The notes: generated by a model from the letters alone, not told the origin. A DNA stretch of 64,000 bases from an uncultured Alteromonadaceae bacterium (GCA_947494925.1 CANLWS010000001.1:1-64000); one strand, 5' to 3'; positions 1 to 13,007 are shown, counted from the stretch's first letter. Numbers and translations: made by a program.

Positions 1-74
1 TTACCATGGTCAACGTGGCCAATAGTACCTACGTTTACATGGGGTTTCGTACGTTCAAACTTTTCTTTTGCCAT
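1..74 (-). CDS. tuf: Elongation factor Tu, N-terminal fragment
   Basis: Only the first 24-25 codons lie in the window; the rest continues past the left edge. The visible start reads MAKEKFERTKPHVNVGTIGH followed by VDHGK, the EF-Tu N-terminus leading into the G1 GTP-binding loop. EF-Tu delivers aminoacyl-tRNA to the ribosome in the cytoplasm. It is the last visible gene of the str operon (rpsL-rpsG-fusA-tuf), 62 bp after fusA. The position after fusA corresponds to tufA of enterobacteria; a second copy near tRNA-Trp (tufB position) is not present in this window. Confidence 0.95.
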   Translation of the reverse strand, partial: MAKEKFERTKPHVNVGTIGHVDHG

Positions 75-136
75 TTTACTATTTTCCTAAGTTAAAAGTC
101 CGACCCAATATAGACCGGACCGAACCTTCATTAAGA

Positions 137-2239
137 TTATTGTCTAGCTTCAATTATTGCCTGTGCCACATTATTGGGCGCTTCAGAATAATTAAAGAAT
201 TCCATAGAGTATGATGCACGGCCCTGCGTCGCAGAACGCAAGTCAGTGGCATATCCAAACATTTCTGACAAAGGAACTTTGGCGCGTATAATTTTAACGC
301 CACCAAGGCCATCATCCATGCCTTCAATCATACCGCGACGACGGTTTAGGTCGCCGACGACGTCACCCATCCAATCTTCTGGAGTGGTAACTTCAACTTT
401 CATTGTGGGTTCAAGCAATACAGGTTTAGCCTCTGCCGCACCTTTTTTAAAGCCCATTGAACCGGCTATCTTAAACGCCATTTCAGAGGAGTCAACATCA
501 TGGTAAGAACCATCGTATAGCGTGACTTTGACATCCAAAACCGGATACCCGGCCAAGACACCATTTTGCATTTGTTCCCGAATACCTTTATCGACGGCAG
601 GGATGAATTCTTTTGGAACCACACCCCCAACAATTTCGTTGACAAATTCGTACCCGGCACCCTCTTCATTGGGTTCGATCTTTAACCAAACGTGACCAAA
701 TTGACCACGACCACCTGATTGTCGAACAAATTTACCTTCCACATCCACTTTAGAGCGAATTGTTTCACGGTAAGCAACCTGGGGTTTACCCACGTTACAC
801 TCGACACTGAACTCGCGCTTCATGCGGTCAACGATTATGTCGAGGTGCAATTCTCCCATCCCGGAAATAATTGTTTGTCCTGACTCTTCATCGGTTTTCA
901 CCCGGAAAGAGGGATCTTCTGCCGCTAGTTTACCCAGCGCAATCCCCATTTTTTCCTGATCAGCAACGGAACGCGGCTCAACAGCAATGGAAATAACCGG
1001 TTCAGGAAATTCCATACGTTCCAATGTGATGATGTTGTTGGGGTCGCAGAGCGTGTCACCAGTAGTGACATCTTTTAAGCCGATCGCAGCAGCAATATCA
1101 CCTGCACGAACTTCTTTTAGCTCTTCACGGTCTTTTGAATGCATCTGTACGATACGTCCAAAACGTTCACGTTTCGATTTGACGGGATTAAAGACAGAAT
1201 CGCCTGTATTAACCACGCCAGAGTAACAACGGAAGAATGTCAATGTACCCACAAATGGGTCGGTAGCAATTTTAAACGCCAACGCAGAAAAAGGAGCGCC
1301 ATCGTCCGCTGGACGTTCTGCTTCAGTTTCAGCTTTATCGTCAAGTATTCCTCTGATAGGAGGAATATCTACCGGTGCTGGCAAGAACTCGATAACTGCG
1401 TCAAGAACAGCTTGCACACCTTTGTTTTTAAACGCAGAACCGCAAGTAGCCAGAACAATTTCATTGTTTAGCGTACGGGTGCGGAGTCCGAGTTTAATTT
1501 CTTCCTCGGAAAGCTCTTCGCCTTCCAGGTATTTGTCCATCAGCTCATCATTTGCTTCAGCTGCAGCCTCGATCAACTCTATACGAAGTTCTTGCGCTCG
1601 CGCTAGCGATTCAGCAGGAATTTCTTCATACGTAAAAGTCATTCCCTGGTCTGCTTCATTCCAGTTAATGGCTTTCATTTTGATTAGATCGATAACACCT
1701 CTGAAGGTTTCTTCAGCGCCGATGTTCAATTGAATGGGCACACAAATGGCACCCAAACGATTGCGGATTTGATCCACTACACTTTCGTAATCAGCCCCTG
1801 CACGGTCCATTTTGTTGATAAATACCATGCGCGGAACAGAGTATTTATCAGCTTGACGCCATACAGTTTCAGATTGAGGTTCAACGCCGGAAGCTCCACA
1901 GAACACCACAACAGCACCATCGAGCACACGCAATGAACGTTCGACTTCAATAGTAAAGTCAACGTGTCCAGGAGTGTCGATGATATTGATTCTGTGCTGC
2001 TCATACTGTTGTTGCATGCCAGACCAGAAGCAGGTCGTTGCCGCCGATGTGATGGTTATCCCACGCTCCTGTTCCTGCTCCATCCAGTCCATGGTGGCTG
2101 CGCCATCATGGACTTCACCGATCTTGTGAGACAAGCCGGTATAGAACAGAACACGTTCAGTTGTCGTGGTTTTACCTGCATCAACGTGGGCAACTATGCC
2201 TATGTTGCGGTAACGCTCAATAGGGTGCTTACGCGCCAT
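137..2239 (-). CDS. fusA: Elongation factor G
   Basis: This is a 700-residue translational GTPase driving ribosomal translocation and, with RRF, ribosome recycling. The G1 loop [13 protein letters not shown] is at about residues 17-29, the switch region holds [12 protein letters not shown]3 is DTPGH and G4 is NKMD. The full set of EF-G domains follows, with the domain IV region [10 protein letters not shown] and the C-terminal region ending near QAIIEARQ. The length is normal for the canonical EF-G1. The start is supported by an AGAGAGG-type ribosome binding site. It lies 24 bp after rpsG and before tuf, the standard str operon layout. Confidence 0.98.
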   Translation of the reverse strand: MARKHPIERYRNIGIVAHVDAGKTTTTERVLFYTGLSHKIGEVHDGAATMDWMEQEQERGITITSAATTCFWSGMQQQYEQHRINIIDTPGHVDFTIEVERSLRVLDGAVVVFCGASGVEPQSETVWRQADKYSVPRMVFINKMDRAGADYESVVDQIRNRLGAICVPIQLNIGAEETFRGVIDLIKMKAINWNEADQGMTFTYEEIPAESLARAQELRIELIEAAAEANDELMDKYLEGEELSEEEIKLGLRTRTLNNEIVLATCGSAFKNKGVQAVLDAVIEFLPAPVDIPPIRGILDDKAETEAERPADDGAPFSALAFKIATDPFVGTLTFFRCYSGVVNTGDSVFNPVKSKRERFGRIVQMHSKDREELKEVRAGDIAAAIGLKDVTTGDTLCDPNNIITLERMEFPEPVISIAVEPRSVADQEKMGIALGKLAAEDPSFRVKTDEESGQTIISGMGELHLDIIVDRMKREFSVECNVGKPQVAYRETIRSKVDVEGKFVRQSGGRGQFGHVWLKIEPNEEGAGYEFVNEIVGGVVPKEFIPAVDKGIREQMQNGVLAGYPVLDVKVTLYDGSYHDVDSSEMAFKIAGSMGFKKGAAEAKPVLLEPTMKVEVTTPEDWMGDVVGDLNRRRGMIEGMDDGLGGVKIIRAKVPLSEMFGYATDLRSATQGRASYSMEFFNYSEAPNNVAQAIIEARQ

Positions 2240-2263
2240 TTAATCCTCTCTATTAAGCCTTGA

Positions 2264-2734
2264 TTACCAACGGTAGTGTGCGAACGCTTTGTTCGCTTCA
2301 GCCATACGGTGAACGTCTTCACGTTTCTTAACCGCAGAACCTTTATTTTCAGACGCATCCAGCATTTCTGCTGCAAGACGCTGTGCCATGGATTTTTCAC
2401 CACGTTTACGGGCAGCTTCAACTAACCAACGCATACCTAATGCATTACGACGAACTGGACGTACTTCTACAGGTACCTGGTACGTAGAACCACCTACACG
2501 ACGAGATTTAACCTCGACAGTTGGGCGGATGTTTTCCAGTGCATCTTCAAATACAGATAGATGATCTTTGCTGGTTTTTTCGGCAACAATATCAAGTGCA
2601 CCGTAAACGATTTTTTCAGCAGTAGATTTTTTGCCGTCTAACATGACGACATTCATGAATTTAGCAAGTAATTGTGATCCGAACTTAGGATCAGGTAGGA
2701 TTTTACGTTGACCTACGACTCGTCTTCTTGGCAT
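2264..2734 (-). CDS. rpsG: 30S ribosomal protein S7
   Basis: The 156-residue protein begins [20 protein letters not shown] and ends KAFAHYRW, the typical bacterial S7. It nucleates assembly of the 30S head by binding 16S rRNA. In enterobacteria S7 is also the translational autoregulator of the str operon, acting at the rpsL-rpsG junction. Here that junction is 77 bp (2735-2811) and AT-rich; I did not resolve a clear S7-binding fold in it. Length and context are fully normal. Confidence 0.98.
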   Translation of the reverse strand: MPRRRVVGQRKILPDPKFGSQLLAKFMNVVMLDGKKSTAEKIVYGALDIVAEKTSKDHLSVFEDALENIRPTVEVKSRRVGGSTYQVPVEVRPVRRNALGMRWLVEAARKRGEKSMAQRLAAEMLDASENKGSAVKKREDVHRMAEANKAFAHYRW

Positions 2735-2811
2735 CTTCTTTCTCCGTGGAATTCAGGGATTACCCAAAACTCTAAATTAAAATTTAGTTTGGCCTTACTA
2801 ACGGAGAACCG

Positions 2812-3186
2812 TTAAGACTTCGGCCTTTTCGCACCGTATTTAGAACGGGCTTTACGACGATCATTTACGCCTGCGCAGTCCAAAGTACCGCGAACAGTGT
2901 GATAACGAACACCTGGTAAATCTTTAACACGACCACCACGAATAAGAACAACGCTGTGCTCTTGCAAGTTGTGACCTTCACCACCGATGTATGAAGAAAC
3001 TTCAAAACCGTTGGTTAAACGAACACGGCATACTTTACGTAATGCTGAGTTCGGCTTCTTTGGTGTGGTGGTATATACGCGAGTACATACGCCACGTTTT
3101 TGTGGGCAAGCCTGTAAGGCAGCTACGTTGCTTTTTTCAACGGGCTTCTTACGAGGAGAGCGCACCAACTGGTTAACTGTTGCCAT
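2812..3186 (-). CDS. rpsL: 30S ribosomal protein S12
   Basis: The 124-residue S12 forms part of the decoding centre. The sequence carries the conserved [14 protein letters not shown] and [10 protein letters not shown] segments. The lysines at the classical streptomycin-resistance positions (in PKKPNS and in [10 protein letters not shown]) are wild type, so no resistance substitution is visible. It is the first gene of the str operon and has its own strong promoter (3361-3389) just downstream of rpoC. The start is preceded by a CAGGAG-type ribosome binding site. Confidence 0.98.
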   Translation of the reverse strand: MATVNQLVRSPRKKPVEKSNVAALQACPQKRGVCTRVYTTTPKKPNSALRKVCRVRLTNGFEVSSYIGGEGHNLQEHSVVLIRGGRVKDLPGVRYHTVRGTLDCAGVNDRRKARSKYGAKRPKS

Positions 3187-3307
3187 TAACTAGCTCCTGG
3201 TTAAATAACTACTGAAATTTCCCGCAAAGTTTGGCATGGAAGAGAGTAAATTTGAGCTATTCAATTTCACTAATCATCCCTTTGTGGGCGTGGAACAAAC
3301 CTGTTCC

Positions 3308-3360
3308 AAAAACAAAAAATCCGCGACCCTAATCTGGATTACCAAATTTCGGGTCGCGGA
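3308..3360 (-). terminator. rho-independent terminator of the rpoBC operon
   Basis: Read on the minus strand, a 10-bp perfect stem TCCGCGACCC / GGGTCGCGGA (arms 3351-3360 and 3320-3329) closes a 21-nt loop and is followed by a T-rich tract (TTTTTTGTTTTT, 3308-3319). It lies between the rpoC stop and rpsL. Its 5' arm overlaps the start-site region of the rpsL promoter, so transcripts begun at that promoter would lack most of the 5' arm and should not form the terminator. Confidence 0.85.
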
Positions 3361-3389
3361 ATTCTATAGACCAAAGTTTAACCTGTCAA
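3361..3389 (-). promoter_or_regulatory. sigma70 promoter of the str operon (rpsL)
   Basis: On the minus strand there is a consensus -35 TTGACA (3384-3389), a 17-bp spacer and -10 TAGAAT (3361-3366), followed by the GC-rich discriminator TCCGCGACCC. The predicted start is near 3354, about 168 bp before the rpsL start codon. GC-rich discriminators are typical of promoters under stringent and growth-rate control. A further imperfect hairpin (CCGCC/GGCGG arms at 3396-3400 and 3418-3422) lies just upstream of the -35. Confidence 0.8.
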
Positions 3390-3474
3390 GCAGATCCGCC
3401 GATCTATCGCGATCTTAGGCGGTTTTACAATAATTTGTCTCTGAAAACAGGTTCCTCTTAATTGTGTCTTTAGC

Positions 3475-6400
3475 TTACTCGTCAGCAGCTGGCGTTTCAG
3501 ATACTTCAGCATTCAATGCTTCAGCGAGCGCTTGCTCTGCTTCTGCAGCGGATACTGATGGATCTTCTACTAACTCAGCAGCTTTCAGTGCCGCACGACG
3601 CTGATGATACGCGAAACCGGTACCAGCAGGAATCAAACGACCAACGATGACGTTTTCTTTCAAGCCACGTAACTCGTCTTCTTTACCTTGCACTGCTGCT
3701 TCGGTAAGAACACGTGTAGTTTCCTGGAATGAAGCGGCAGAGATAAACGACTCAGTAGACAAGGACGCTTTGGTGATACCAAGCAGTTGTGTCTCAAACT
3801 GAGCAGCGATCTTGCCTTGCTTCTCAAGCTCACGGTTGGCGATCTTAACGTTCGCTACTTCAACCTGCTCGCCTTCTAGGAATTGGCTGTCTCCAGCATG
3901 GGTGATCAAACATTTACGCAACATCTGGCGAATTACGACCTCGATGTGCTTATCGTTAATTTTTACACCTTGCAGACGGTAAACTTCCTGCACTTCGTTC
4001 ACGATATAGTTCGCAACGGCACTGATGCCACGCAAACGCAAGATATCGTGTGGAGACTCAGGGCCATCAGCGATAACTTCGCCTTTCTCTACAGATTCAC
4101 CTTCAAAGACGTTCAGATTACGCCATTTCGGGATCATCTCTTCGTAATGATCAGAATCTTTCGGTGTAATAGTCAGACGTTTCTTGCCTTTAGTTTCTTT
4201 ACCAAAGCCAATCACACCAGATACTTCTGCCAGAATTGCAGGTTCTTTTGGCTTACGCGCTTCAAACAGGTCAGCAACTCGAGGAAGACCACCGGTAATA
4301 TCACGAGTCTTCGAACCTTCCTGTGGTACACGTGCTAACACGTCACCTTCGTTGGCCACTTTACCGTCAATTGCTTCGATTGTAGTAAAGCTAGGCATAC
4401 GAATTTCTTGTAAACCAATTTCATCACTTTCAAGAATAAGTTTCGGCTCTTTCGCATTCGCTTTAGCCAAGTCTTTCACAACTATACGTGTCAGACCGGT
4501 CAACTCATCTTGTTGCATTTCGGTGTTGCTGTCGTCGATATCAGCAAAAGTGATCTTCGCAGCGCGTTCCATGATAATTGGATGCGAATGCGGATCCCAG
4601 TTTGCGACTACGTCACCAGCGTTAACTGATGCATTTTCGTCAACAGACAATATTGCACCGTAAGGCACTTTATAACGTTCTTTCTCACGGCCTTGATCAT
4701 CAATCATCGTCAGTTCAGTAGAACGAGAAACGATAACTAACTTATTGTCAGTGTTTCGTACAAACTTGCCGTTATGCAATTTCAATGTACCAGTGGTTTT
4801 CACCTGAACACTGTTTTCTGCAGACGCTCTTGATGCTGCACCACCGATGTGGAATGTACGCATGGTAAGCTGGGTTCCCGGCTCACCAATTGATTGCGCT
4901 GCAATAACACCAACAGACTCACCATGACCAACCATGTGACCACGGGCCAAATCACGACCATAACACTTGGCACAAACACCAAAGTCATTGTCACAGGTGA
5001 TTACAGAGCGAACCTGAATTTGGTCAACTGAGTTGGCTTCCAACATATCTACCAGACCTTCGTCCAGTAGTACGTTACGTTCTACCAGTACTTCAGCCGT
5101 ACCTGGCTTAACAACGTCTTCAGCTACAACACGACCTAGTACACGCTCACGCAATGGTTCAACAACATCACCACCTTCGATAAGCGGTGTCATTTTCACA
5201 CCTTCAAATGTGCCACAGTCATCGTTATTGATAACCAAATCCTGTGCAACGTCAACCAAACGACGAGTCAGATAACCGGAGTTAGCTGTTTTCAATGCTG
5301 TATCGGCCAAACCTTTACGAGCACCGTGAGTTGAGATGAAGTACTGAAGTACGTTCAGACCTTCACGGAAGTTAGCTGTAATGGGTGTTTCGATGATCGA
5401 ACCGTCCGGCTTAGCCATCAGACCACGCATACCTGCCAACTGACGAATCTGAGCGGCACTACCACGAGCACCAGAGTCAGCCATCATAAAGACAGAGTTG
5501 AATGAATCCTGCTCTTCCATTTCTCCATCACGATTTTTGATGGATTCTTTGGAGAGGTTAGTCATCATTGCTTTAGCTACATCTTCGTTTGCACGAGACC
5601 AGATATCGATAACTTTGTTGTATCGTTCACCGGCTGTTACCAAACCAGACTGGAACTGTTCCTGAATTTCGAACACTTCCGCTTCGGCTGCTTCGATAAT
5701 GTCTTTCTTAGCATCCGGGATAACCATATCGTCGATACCAACAGAGGCACCTGCAATCATTGCATAATGGAAACCGGTATACATGATTTGGTCAGCAGCG
5801 ATAACAGTATCTTTCAGACCCAATGTACGATAACAAGCATTCAACAATTTAGAGATTTGCTTCTTACCCATAGCCTGGTTAATGATTTCAAAAGGTAGGC
5901 CTTTTGGCAAAATCAACGAGAAAATAGCACGACCAACAGTGGTATCCGTCAGTGTTACTTTTTCAACTTTATTGCCATCTTCATCAACATCGTATTCTGA
6001 GATACGTACCTTAACGCGAGCATGCAATTCAGCATTACCAGTACGGTAAGCTTTTTCAGCTTCGTGCGGGCTGGTAAACATCATGCCTTCACCTAGACCG
6101 TTCACACGGTCACGGGTCAGATAGTACAAGCCCAATACAACGTCCTGTGAAGGAACGATAATTGGCTCACCATTTGCCGGTGAAAGGATGTTGTTGGTAG
6201 ACATCATCAATGCGCGAGATTCAAGCTGTGCTTCAATCGTCAGCGGCACGTGAACAGCCATTTGGTCACCATCGAAGTCGGCGTTATAGGCCGCACAAAC
6301 GAGTGGGTGCAACTGTATAGCTTTACCTTCAATCAGGGTTGGCTCAAACGCCTGAATACCCAAACGGTGAAGTGTAGGAGCACGGTTAAGTAGTACCGGG

Positions 6401-7656
6401 TGTTCACGAATTACTTCGTCAAGAACGTCCCATACTTCTGGCGCTTCACGTTCAACCAATTTCTTAGCTGCTTTGATTGTTGTCGCCAGACCACGACCTT
6501 CCAGCTTCCCGTAGATGAATGGCTTGAACAATTCCAATGCCATTTTCTTAGGTAGACCACACTGGTGCAAACGCAGAGTAGGACCAACTGTAATAACAGA
6601 ACGGCCTGAGTAGTCAACACGCTTACCTAGCAAGTTCTGACGGAAACGACCTTGCTTACCTTTGATCATATCTGCCAAAGATTTCAGAGGACGCTTGTTC
6701 GAACCTGTTATAGCACGTCCGCGACGACCGTTATCCAACAAGGCATCAACGGCTTCCTGCAACATACGTTTTTCATTACGTACGATGATGTCAGGAGCAG
6801 CCAAATCAAGCAGACGCTTAAGACGGTTGTTACGGTTGATAACGCGACGATACAAATCGTTCAGATCAGAGGTTGCGAAACGGCCACCATCCAATGGAAC
6901 CAAAGGACGTAAATCAGGTGGTAGTACCGGCAGTACTGTCATGATCATCCATTCTGGCTTGTTACCAGACTGTTGGAATGATTCAAGAAGCTTCAAACGT
7001 TTAGTGATCTTCTTACGCTTGGTTTCTGAGTTGATAGTCGGCAATTCTTCACGCATTGACACAACGTCGGCATCAACATCAAGGTGCTTAAGCAATTCAA
7101 ATACTGCTTCAGCGCCCATTTTCGCGTCGAATTCATCACCGTGCTCTTCCAGAGAATCAAGGTATTCTTCTTCAGTAAGAAGTTGAGAACGCTCAAGCGT
7201 CGTCATACCGGGCTCAGTTACCACGTAAGATTCGAAATATAGAACACGTTCGATATCACGAAGCGTCATGTCCAGCATCAAGCCAATACGTGACGGAAGT
7301 GATTTAAGGAACCAGATGTGCGCAACCGGACTGGCCAGTTCAATATGACCCATGCGCTCACGACGCACTTTAGTCAGGGTTACTTCCACACCACATTTTT
7401 CGCAGATTACACCGCGGTGTTTAAGGCGTTTGTACTTACCGCACAAACATTCGTAATCTTTTACCGGACCGAAAATACGCGCACAGAACAAACCATCACG
7501 TTCAGGTTTGAAAGTACGGTAGTTAATGGTCTCTGGCTTTTTCACTTCACCATAAGACCAAGATCGGATCATGTCCGGAGAAGCAAGACCAATTCGGATA
7601 TTATCGAATTCTTCAGTCTTGTTCTGTTGCTTAAGAAACTTTAATAAGTCTTTCAC
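3475..7656 (-). CDS. rpoC: DNA-directed RNA polymerase subunit beta'
   Basis: The 1393-residue beta' subunit of the core polymerase has every landmark in place. The N-terminal zinc ribbon is [20 protein letters not shown] (about residues 70-88), and the catalytic loop [12 protein letters not shown] carries the three Asp that bind Mg. The second zinc site has [13 protein letters not shown], and the trigger loop/bridge helix region follows. The last residues are acidic and Ala/Glu-rich. The length is normal for gammaproteobacteria. It follows rpoB by about 90 bp, and a terminator (3308-3360) follows it. Confidence 0.98.
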   Translation of the reverse strand: MKDLLKFLKQQNKTEEFDNIRIGLASPDMIRSWSYGEVKKPETINYRTFKPERDGLFCARIFGPVKDYECLCGKYKRLKHRGVICEKCGVEVTLTKVRRERMGHIELASPVAHIWFLKSLPSRIGLMLDMTLRDIERVLYFESYVVTEPGMTTLERSQLLTEEEYLDSLEEHGDEFDAKMGAEAVFELLKHLDVDADVVSMREELPTINSETKRKKITKRLKLLESFQQSGNKPEWMIMTVLPVLPPDLRPLVPLDGGRFATSDLNDLYRRVINRNNRLKRLLDLAAPDIIVRNEKRMLQEAVDALLDNGRRGRAITGSNKRPLKSLADMIKGKQGRFRQNLLGKRVDYSGRSVITVGPTLRLHQCGLPKKMALELFKPFIYGKLEGRGLATTIKAAKKLVEREAPEVWDVLDEVIREHPVLLNRAPTLHRLGIQAFEPTLIEGKAIQLHPLVCAAYNADFDGDQMAVHVPLTIEAQLESRALMMSTNNILSPANGEPIIVPSQDVVLGLYYLTRDRVNGLGEGMMFTSPHEAEKAYRTGNAELHARVKVRISEYDVDEDGNKVEKVTLTDTTVGRAIFSLILPKGLPFEIINQAMGKKQISKLLNACYRTLGLKDTVIAADQIMYTGFHYAMIAGASVGIDDMVIPDAKKDIIEAAEAEVFEIQEQFQSGLVTAGERYNKVIDIWSRANEDVAKAMMTNLSKESIKNRDGEMEEQDSFNSVFMMADSGARGSAAQIRQLAGMRGLMAKPDGSIIETPITANFREGLNVLQYFISTHGARKGLADTALKTANSGYLTRRLVDVAQDLVINNDDCGTFEGVKMTPLIEGGDVVEPLRERVLGRVVAEDVVKPGTAEVLVERNVLLDEGLVDMLEANSVDQIQVRSVITCDNDFGVCAKCYGRDLARGHMVGHGESVGVIAAQSIGEPGTQLTMRTFHIGGAASRASAENSVQVKTTGTLKLHNGKFVRNTDNKLVIVSRSTELTMIDDQGREKERYKVPYGAILSVDENASVNAGDVVANWDPHSHPIIMERAAKITFADIDDSNTEMQQDELTGLTRIVVKDLAKANAKEPKLILESDEIGLQEIRMPSFTTIEAIDGKVANEGDVLARVPQEGSKTRDITGGLPRVADLFEARKPKEPAILAEVSGVIGFGKETKGKKRLTITPKDSDHYEEMIPKWRNLNVFEGESVEKGEVIADGPESPHDILRLRGISAVANYIVNEVQEVYRLQGVKINDKHIEVVIRQMLRKCLITHAGDSQFLEGEQVEVANVKIANRELEKQGKIAAQFETQLLGITKASLSTESFISAASFQETTRVLTEAAVQGKEDELRGLKENVIVGRLIPAGTGFAYHQRRAALKAAELVEDPSVSAAEAEQALAEALNAEVSETPAADE

Positions 7657-7745
7657 ATTTCTCTCCCAGCGGAGTCATTGTCAAAAGCCCGACCGCTAAT
7701 GCGCGTATCGTCGGGCTTTACTGTCTTTAACTCTGAAGCAGTCGC

Positions 7746-10700
7746 TTAGTTCTGCTCTTCCAATTCGATGTTGATACCCAGTGAACGGATTTCTTTCAAC
7801 AGTACGTTGAAGGATTCCGGCATACCAGGTTCCATACGGTGATCGCCGTCTACGATGTTCTTGTACATCTTAGTACGACCGTTCACGTCATCAGATTTCA
7901 CAGTTAGCATTTCCTGCAGGGTGTAAGCAGCACCGTAAGCTTCAAGTGCCCATACTTCCATCTCACCGAAACGCTGACCACCGAACTGAGCTTTACCACC
8001 CAACGGCTGCTGAGTAACCAAGCTATAAGAACCGGTAGAACGTGCATGCATTTTGTCATCAACCAAGTGGTTAAGCTTCAACATGTACATATAACCAACA
8101 GTAACAGGGCGTTCAAATGAGCGACCAGTACGACCGTCAAACAAGGTGATTTGTCCGCTTTCCGGAATATCAGCCAATTTCAACAAATCTTTGATTTCCG
8201 CTTCTGTAGCGCCATCAAATACTGGTGTTGCAATTGGTACACCTTTGCGAAGGTTATTAGCCAAACGTTTGACTTCATCGTCGGAGAAGCTATCCAGATC
8301 TACTTCCTGGTGAGATTTACCTGAGTTGTATACATCCTTAATGAAGCTACGCAACTTGGCCATCTCTTCGTGTTCTTTGATCATGCGATCAATCTTCACG
8401 CCTAAACCATGTGCAGCCATACCCAAGTGAGTTTCAAGGATCTGACCGATGTTCATACGTGAAGGAACACCCAGTGGGTTAAGAACGATATCAACTGGCG
8501 TACCATTCTCGTCATAAGGCATATCTTCTACAGGCTGAATCGTTGAGATTACACCTTTGTTACCGTGACGTCCGGCCATTTTATCACCTGGCTGGATGTG
8601 ACGTTTAACAGCAAGGTAGACCTTAACAATCTTAAGTACACCAGGAGCAAGGTCATCACCTTGAGTGATCTTGCGACGCTTAACTTCAAACTTATTGTCG
8701 AAGTCGTCTTTAGTTTCACTGTGCTGATCAGCAATCTGATCAAGCTCTGCCTGGATGTCTTCATCTTTCAGTGTGATTTCAAACCATTTTTCACGCGGCA
8801 AGCTGTCCAGCTTGGCCTGGTCGATGCCATTTTCAAGCAGCAGTTTTTGTGCTCGCGCAAAGATGCCATCCGCAAGGATGCCGAACTCATCACCAAGGTC
8901 TTTCTTGACCTGACGAAGCTGCATGTCTTCGATTTCAAGCGCACGTTTGTCTTTTTCAACACCGTCGCGAGTGAAAACCTGTACGTCGATAACAGTACCG
9001 TGAACGCTGTTAGGAACACGTAACGATGTATCTTTAACGTCAGACGCTTTCTCACCAAAGATAGCTCTTAATAGTTTTTCTTCTGGAGTCAGCTGAGTTT
9101 CACCTTTAGGTGTAACTTTACCAACCAGAATATCACCGCCTTTCACTTCAGCACCGATGTAGACAACACCAGATTCATCCAATTTGCCCAATGCGGATTC
9201 ACCTACGTTCGGGATATCAGCACTGATTTCTTCAGGACCTAATTTAGTATCACGAGCGATACAGCTTAGTTCCTGAATATGGATAGTAGTGAAGCGGTCT
9301 TCCTGAGCAACACGCTCAGAAATAAGGATTGAATCCTCAAAATTGTAACCGTTCCAAGGCATGAAGGCGATGCGCATGTTCTGACCAAGAGCCAATTCAC
9401 CCAAATCGGTGGACGGACCGTCAGCTAGGACATCACCTGTCACAATCGGATCGCCGACGTTACAGGTAGGTTTCTGGTTAATACAGGTGTTCTGATTTGA
9501 ACGTGTGTATTTTGTCAGGTTATAGATATCAATGCCTGCTTCACCAGCCAACATCTCTTCTTCATTAACCTTAATGACAATACGACTTGCATCAACGTAA
9601 TCTACCACACCACCACGTTTAGCAATGATGGTTACACCGGAGTCAACTGCTACGGTTTTTTCCATACCTGTACCAACTAGCGGCTTATCCGCTTTAAGCG
9701 TAGGTACGGCCTGACGTTGCATGTTCGCGCCCATCAAGGCACGGTTAGCATCATCGTGCTCAAGGAACGGGATAATACTGGCAGCGATGGATACGATTTG
9801 CTGTGGTGAAACGTCCATGTACTTGATGTCATCAATTTGCATCAAGGTTGTTTCACCGCGATAACGACAAGGGATAAGGTCATCCACAAGTTTGCCATCA
9901 TCATCGAGTTTAATGTTTGCCTGAGCGATTGCGAATTGACCTTCTTCAATCGCAGACAAATAATCAATCTCGTCAGTTACAACACCGTCGACAATTTTAC
10001 GATACGGCGTTTCAAGGAAACCAAAATCATTGGTTCTGGCAAAACTCGACAATGAGTTGATCAGACCGATGTTTGGACCTTCAGGCGTTTCGATTGGACA
10101 AACACGACCATAGTGAGTCGGATGAACATCTCGAACTTCAAATCCAGCACGTTCTCGGGTCAAGCCACCTGGACCTAAGGCTGAGATACGACGTTTATGG
10201 GTAACTTCAGACAACGGGTTGTTCTGATCCATAAACTGAGATAGTTGACTTGAACCAAAGAATTCTTTGACTGCTGCAGAGATTGGTTTAGCGTTGATCA
10301 GATCCTGAGGCATAATTGCGTCAAGGTCGCCCAAGCTCAAACGTTCTTTAACAGCACGTTCAACCCGAACAAGACCAACACGGAACTGGTTTTCAGCCAT
10401 TTCACCAACAGAACGGATGCGACGGTTACCTAAGTGGTCAATATCATCCACTTCGTCTTTACCGTCACGGATAGTAATCAATTGCTTCATTACAGAAACA
10501 ATATCTGACTTGTCCAATGTACCCGAACCAATCAGTTCTTCACGTCCTAAACGACGGTTGAACTTCATTCGTCCAACAGATGAGAGATCATAACGATCAT
10601 CTGAGAAGAACAGGTTCTGGAACAAGGTTTCAGCAGCATCTTTTGTAGGCGGCTCACCAGGACGCATCATACGGTAAATTTCTACCAATGCTTCCAAACG

Positions 10701-11777
10701 GTTAGTTGAGCTGTCTATACGCAATGTATCTGATATGTATGCACCGTGATCAAGTTCGTTGATATATAGAGTATCAAAGCTGGTCAATCCGGATTCAGCA
10801 AGAGTCTGAAGGTTTTCTAACGTCAACTCATCATTGGCACTGGCGATAACTTCGCCTGTTTCTTCATTGACGTAAGATTTTGCCAATACACGACCTGCCA
10901 GAAATTCTGCTGGTACTTCCAACTCAGTGACTTTCGCTTTCGCCAAAGCACGAGTATGGCGCGCAGAGATACGGCGCCCCGTCTCTACCAACACATTACC
11001 TTCGCCATCAAGGATGTCGAATTGCGCAGTTTCACCGCGCAAACGGTCAGGAACGATGTCCATCATCAAACGTTCGCCATCGATGCGAACCTGATCTTTA
11101 TCGAAGAATAATTCAAGAATTTCTTCTGTGGTCATTTCCAGTGCACGTAGAATGATAGTCGCTGGCAATTTGCGGCGACGGTCAATACGTACAAACAGGT
11201 TGTCTTTGGGGTCAAATTCAAAATCCAACCAGGAACCACGATAAGGGATAACGCGCGCGTTATACAAAACCTTACCGGAAGAGTGTGTTTTACCTTTGTC
11301 ATGATCAAAGAACACACCTGGTGAACGGTGTAGCTGAGAAACTATTACTCGCTCGGTACCATTGATGACAAAAGTACCATTTTCGGTCATGAGTGGAATC
11401 TCACCCATGTACACTTCTTGTTCTTTAATATCTTTTACTGTGCCCGGTGCAGCTTCTTTATCAAACAACACTAAACGCAATTTAACACGAAGCGGTGCAG
11501 AATAAGTGACACCACGAATTTGACATTCTTTTACGTCAAATACAGGTGCACCTAAACGATAGCTTACATATTGCAATTCAGAGTTACCTGAGTAGCTTTT
11601 GATCGGAAAAACTGATCTAAATGCTGCTTCCAATCCATATTGTCCATCTGCATCGATGTCGATGAACTTTTTGAAAGAATCTAGCTGGATTGATAGGAGG
11701 TATGGAATTTCCAATACCTGTGGGCGTTTGCCAAAATCCTTACGGATACGTTTCTTTTCGCTATGGGAGTAAACCAT
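7746..11777 (-). CDS. rpoB: DNA-directed RNA polymerase subunit beta
   Basis: The 1343-residue beta subunit is full length. The rifampicin pocket reads [20 protein letters not shown] then [13 protein letters not shown], wild type at the usual resistance positions. The C-terminal clamp region contains [20 protein letters not shown]. It is preceded by a 286-bp spacer (11778-12063) after rplL that contains the attenuator hairpin at 12001-12026, and is co-oriented with rpoC. Confidence 0.98.
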   Translation of the reverse strand: MVYSHSEKKRIRKDFGKRPQVLEIPYLLSIQLDSFKKFIDIDADGQYGLEAAFRSVFPIKSYSGNSELQYVSYRLGAPVFDVKECQIRGVTYSAPLRVKLRLVLFDKEAAPGTVKDIKEQEVYMGEIPLMTENGTFVINGTERVIVSQLHRSPGVFFDHDKGKTHSSGKVLYNARVIPYRGSWLDFEFDPKDNLFVRIDRRRKLPATIILRALEMTTEEILELFFDKDQVRIDGERLMMDIVPDRLRGETAQFDILDGEGNVLVETGRRISARHTRALAKAKVTELEVPAEFLAGRVLAKSYVNEETGEVIASANDELTLENLQTLAESGLTSFDTLYINELDHGAYISDTLRIDSSTNRLEALVEIYRMMRPGEPPTKDAAETLFQNLFFSDDRYDLSSVGRMKFNRRLGREELIGSGTLDKSDIVSVMKQLITIRDGKDEVDDIDHLGNRRIRSVGEMAENQFRVGLVRVERAVKERLSLGDLDAIMPQDLINAKPISAAVKEFFGSSQLSQFMDQNNPLSEVTHKRRISALGPGGLTRERAGFEVRDVHPTHYGRVCPIETPEGPNIGLINSLSSFARTNDFGFLETPYRKIVDGVVTDEIDYLSAIEEGQFAIAQANIKLDDDGKLVDDLIPCRYRGETTLMQIDDIKYMDVSPQQIVSIAASIIPFLEHDDANRALMGANMQRQAVPTLKADKPLVGTGMEKTVAVDSGVTIIAKRGGVVDYVDASRIVIKVNEEEMLAGEAGIDIYNLTKYTRSNQNTCINQKPTCNVGDPIVTGDVLADGPSTDLGELALGQNMRIAFMPWNGYNFEDSILISERVAQEDRFTTIHIQELSCIARDTKLGPEEISADIPNVGESALGKLDESGVVYIGAEVKGGDILVGKVTPKGETQLTPEEKLLRAIFGEKASDVKDTSLRVPNSVHGTVIDVQVFTRDGVEKDKRALEIEDMQLRQVKKDLGDEFGILADGIFARAQKLLLENGIDQAKLDSLPREKWFEITLKDEDIQAELDQIADQHSETKDDFDNKFEVKRRKITQGDDLAPGVLKIVKVYLAVKRHIQPGDKMAGRHGNKGVISTIQPVEDMPYDENGTPVDIVLNPLGVPSRMNIGQILETHLGMAAHGLGVKIDRMIKEHEEMAKLRSFIKDVYNSGKSHQEVDLDSFSDDEVKRLANNLRKGVPIATPVFDGATEAEIKDLLKLADIPESGQITLFDGRTGRSFERPVTVGYMYMLKLNHLVDDKMHARSTGSYSLVTQQPLGGKAQFGGQRFGEMEVWALEAYGAAYTLQEMLTVKSDDVNGRTKMYKNIVDGDHRMEPGMPESFNVLLKEIRSLGINIELEEQN

Positions 11778-11995
11778 GGGTTCCTCAGCTTGCTGATTTT
11801 TGACCCGACTTGCTCAGATGAAGCGCTTCATCCGAACAAACTTCCAGCACCCTTATTGGCGCGTTGATCGTCTAGCATACACCAAAAATGTTAGAAATCT
11901 TGTCTAACTTATTGGTTTTATGCAAATTTCACAACACGTTACGCTATAAAAAAGGGATAATTAATTAAGGGTGTAAATTGCCTATCCCACAGCGC

Positions 11996-12026
11996 AAAAA
12001 GGCTGGTGATCAAATAATCACCAGCC
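11996..12026 (-). terminator. rplL-rpoB attenuator (partial terminator)
   Basis: On the minus strand a perfect 10-bp stem GGCTGGTGAT / ATCACCAGCC (arms 12017-12026 and 12001-12010) with a 6-nt loop is followed by five Ts (11996-12000). It lies about 38 bp after the rplL stop. In E. coli a leaky terminator at this place lowers rpoBC transcription relative to rplJL; the same role is inferred here. Confidence 0.8.
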
Positions 12027-12063
12027 CAAGCCTTTTCAGGCTAGTAAAATGTCGTCAGACAAA

Positions 12064-12435
12064 TTACTTAAGTTCCACTTCTGCACCAGCTTCTTCAAGC
12101 TGTGTTTTAAGTGCTTCAGCTTCGTCTTTAGCAAGACCTTCTTTGATAGCTTTAGGAGCTGATTCAACAACTTCTTTCGCTTCTTTAAGACCAAGACCAG
12201 TTGCGCCACGTACTGCTTTGATAACAGCAACTTTGTTCGCACCGAATGAAGTCATTACAACGTCAAACTCAGTCTGTTCTGCAGCAGCTTCAGCAGCAGC
12301 GGCAGGTGCAGCTACAGCTACAGCTGCAGCAGCAGATACGTTGAATTTTTCTTCAGCTGCTTCGATTAGCTCAACCAATTCCATAACTGGCATTTCAGCA
12401 ATCGCGTTTAAGATATCTTCTTTTGTTAGAGCCAT
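12064..12435 (-). CDS. rplL: 50S ribosomal protein L7/L12
   Basis: The 123-residue stalk protein has its N-terminal dimerisation domain at residues 1-33, an Ala/Val-rich hinge at about 36-52, and the C-terminal factor-binding domain containing [20 protein letters not shown]. It recruits EF-G and EF-Tu to the ribosome in several copies bound to L10. It follows rplJ by 53 bp and is expected to be translationally coupled to the L10-controlled mRNA. Confidence 0.98.
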   Translation of the reverse strand: MALTKEDILNAIAEMPVMELVELIEAAEEKFNVSAAAAVAVAAPAAAAEAAAEQTEFDVVMTSFGANKVAVIKAVRGATGLGLKEAKEVVESAPKAIKEGLAKDEAEALKTQLEEAGAEVELK

Positions 12436-12488
12436 TTCTCTAAACTCCTGGGTAAAATGTTAAAAAATCAAATTTACAAAAACGAAAA

Positions 12489-13007
12489 TTATTTTTCGTC
12501 TTTGATCGCCGCCAATACACGCACCATTTTGGAAGGAACTTCGTTGATTGTTTGAACGAATTTCTCCACTGGCGCTTTGAAGGTTGCAAGTAATCTTGCA
12601 AGTGCTTCGTCGCGGGTAGGAAGTGATGCAACAGCATCCAGTTTTTCTGGACCTAATAAACCACTACCAATAGAAAGTGCAGTTACCTTTAACTTGTCAT
12701 TCTCTTTGGAGAAGTCTTTAAAAAGACGTGCTGCACCACCAGGTGCATCCATTGAGAAGCCGTAAATTAACGGACCAGTCAAGGCGCTGTCCAAATCAGA
12801 GAACTTACTTTCGGCCAAAGCACGCTTAGCAAGAGTGTTACGTACAACACGTAAATAAACACCTTGTTCACGAGCTTTAACACGAAGATCAGTCAATTCT
12901 GATACTTCCATGCCACGGTATTCAGCGACGGCAACGGATAGAGCTTGAGATGCAACATCATTAACTTCTGCTACGATCTCTTTTTTTGCTGCTAAACCTA
13001 GTGCCAC
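12489..13007 (-). CDS. rplJ: 50S ribosomal protein L10
   Basis: L10 anchors the L7/L12 stalk and represses its own mRNA through the leader at about 13164-13301. I place the start at the GTG at 13007 (product begins [15 protein letters not shown], 172 residues). The motif AAGGTGA sits at normal spacing before it, and the N-terminus then matches E. coli L10 (MALNLQDKQ). An in-frame GTG three codons earlier (13016) would overlap that ribosome binding site. [11 protein letters not shown] and the C-terminal L7/L12-binding helix are present. Confidence 0.96.
   Translation of the reverse strand: MALGLAAKKEIVAEVNDVASQALSVAVAEYRGMEVSELTDLRVKAREQGVYLRVVRNTLAKRALAESKFSDLDSALTGPLIYGFSMDAPGGAARLFKDFSKENDKLKVTALSIGSGLLGPEKLDAVASLPTRDEALARLLATFKAPVEKFVQTINEVPSKMVRVLAAIKDEK

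Noticed and set aside
4184-4663. 159-codon open frame on the plus strand inside rpoC
   Set aside because: It is antisense to a conserved essential gene, has no homology I recognise and no ribosome binding site; a composition shadow.
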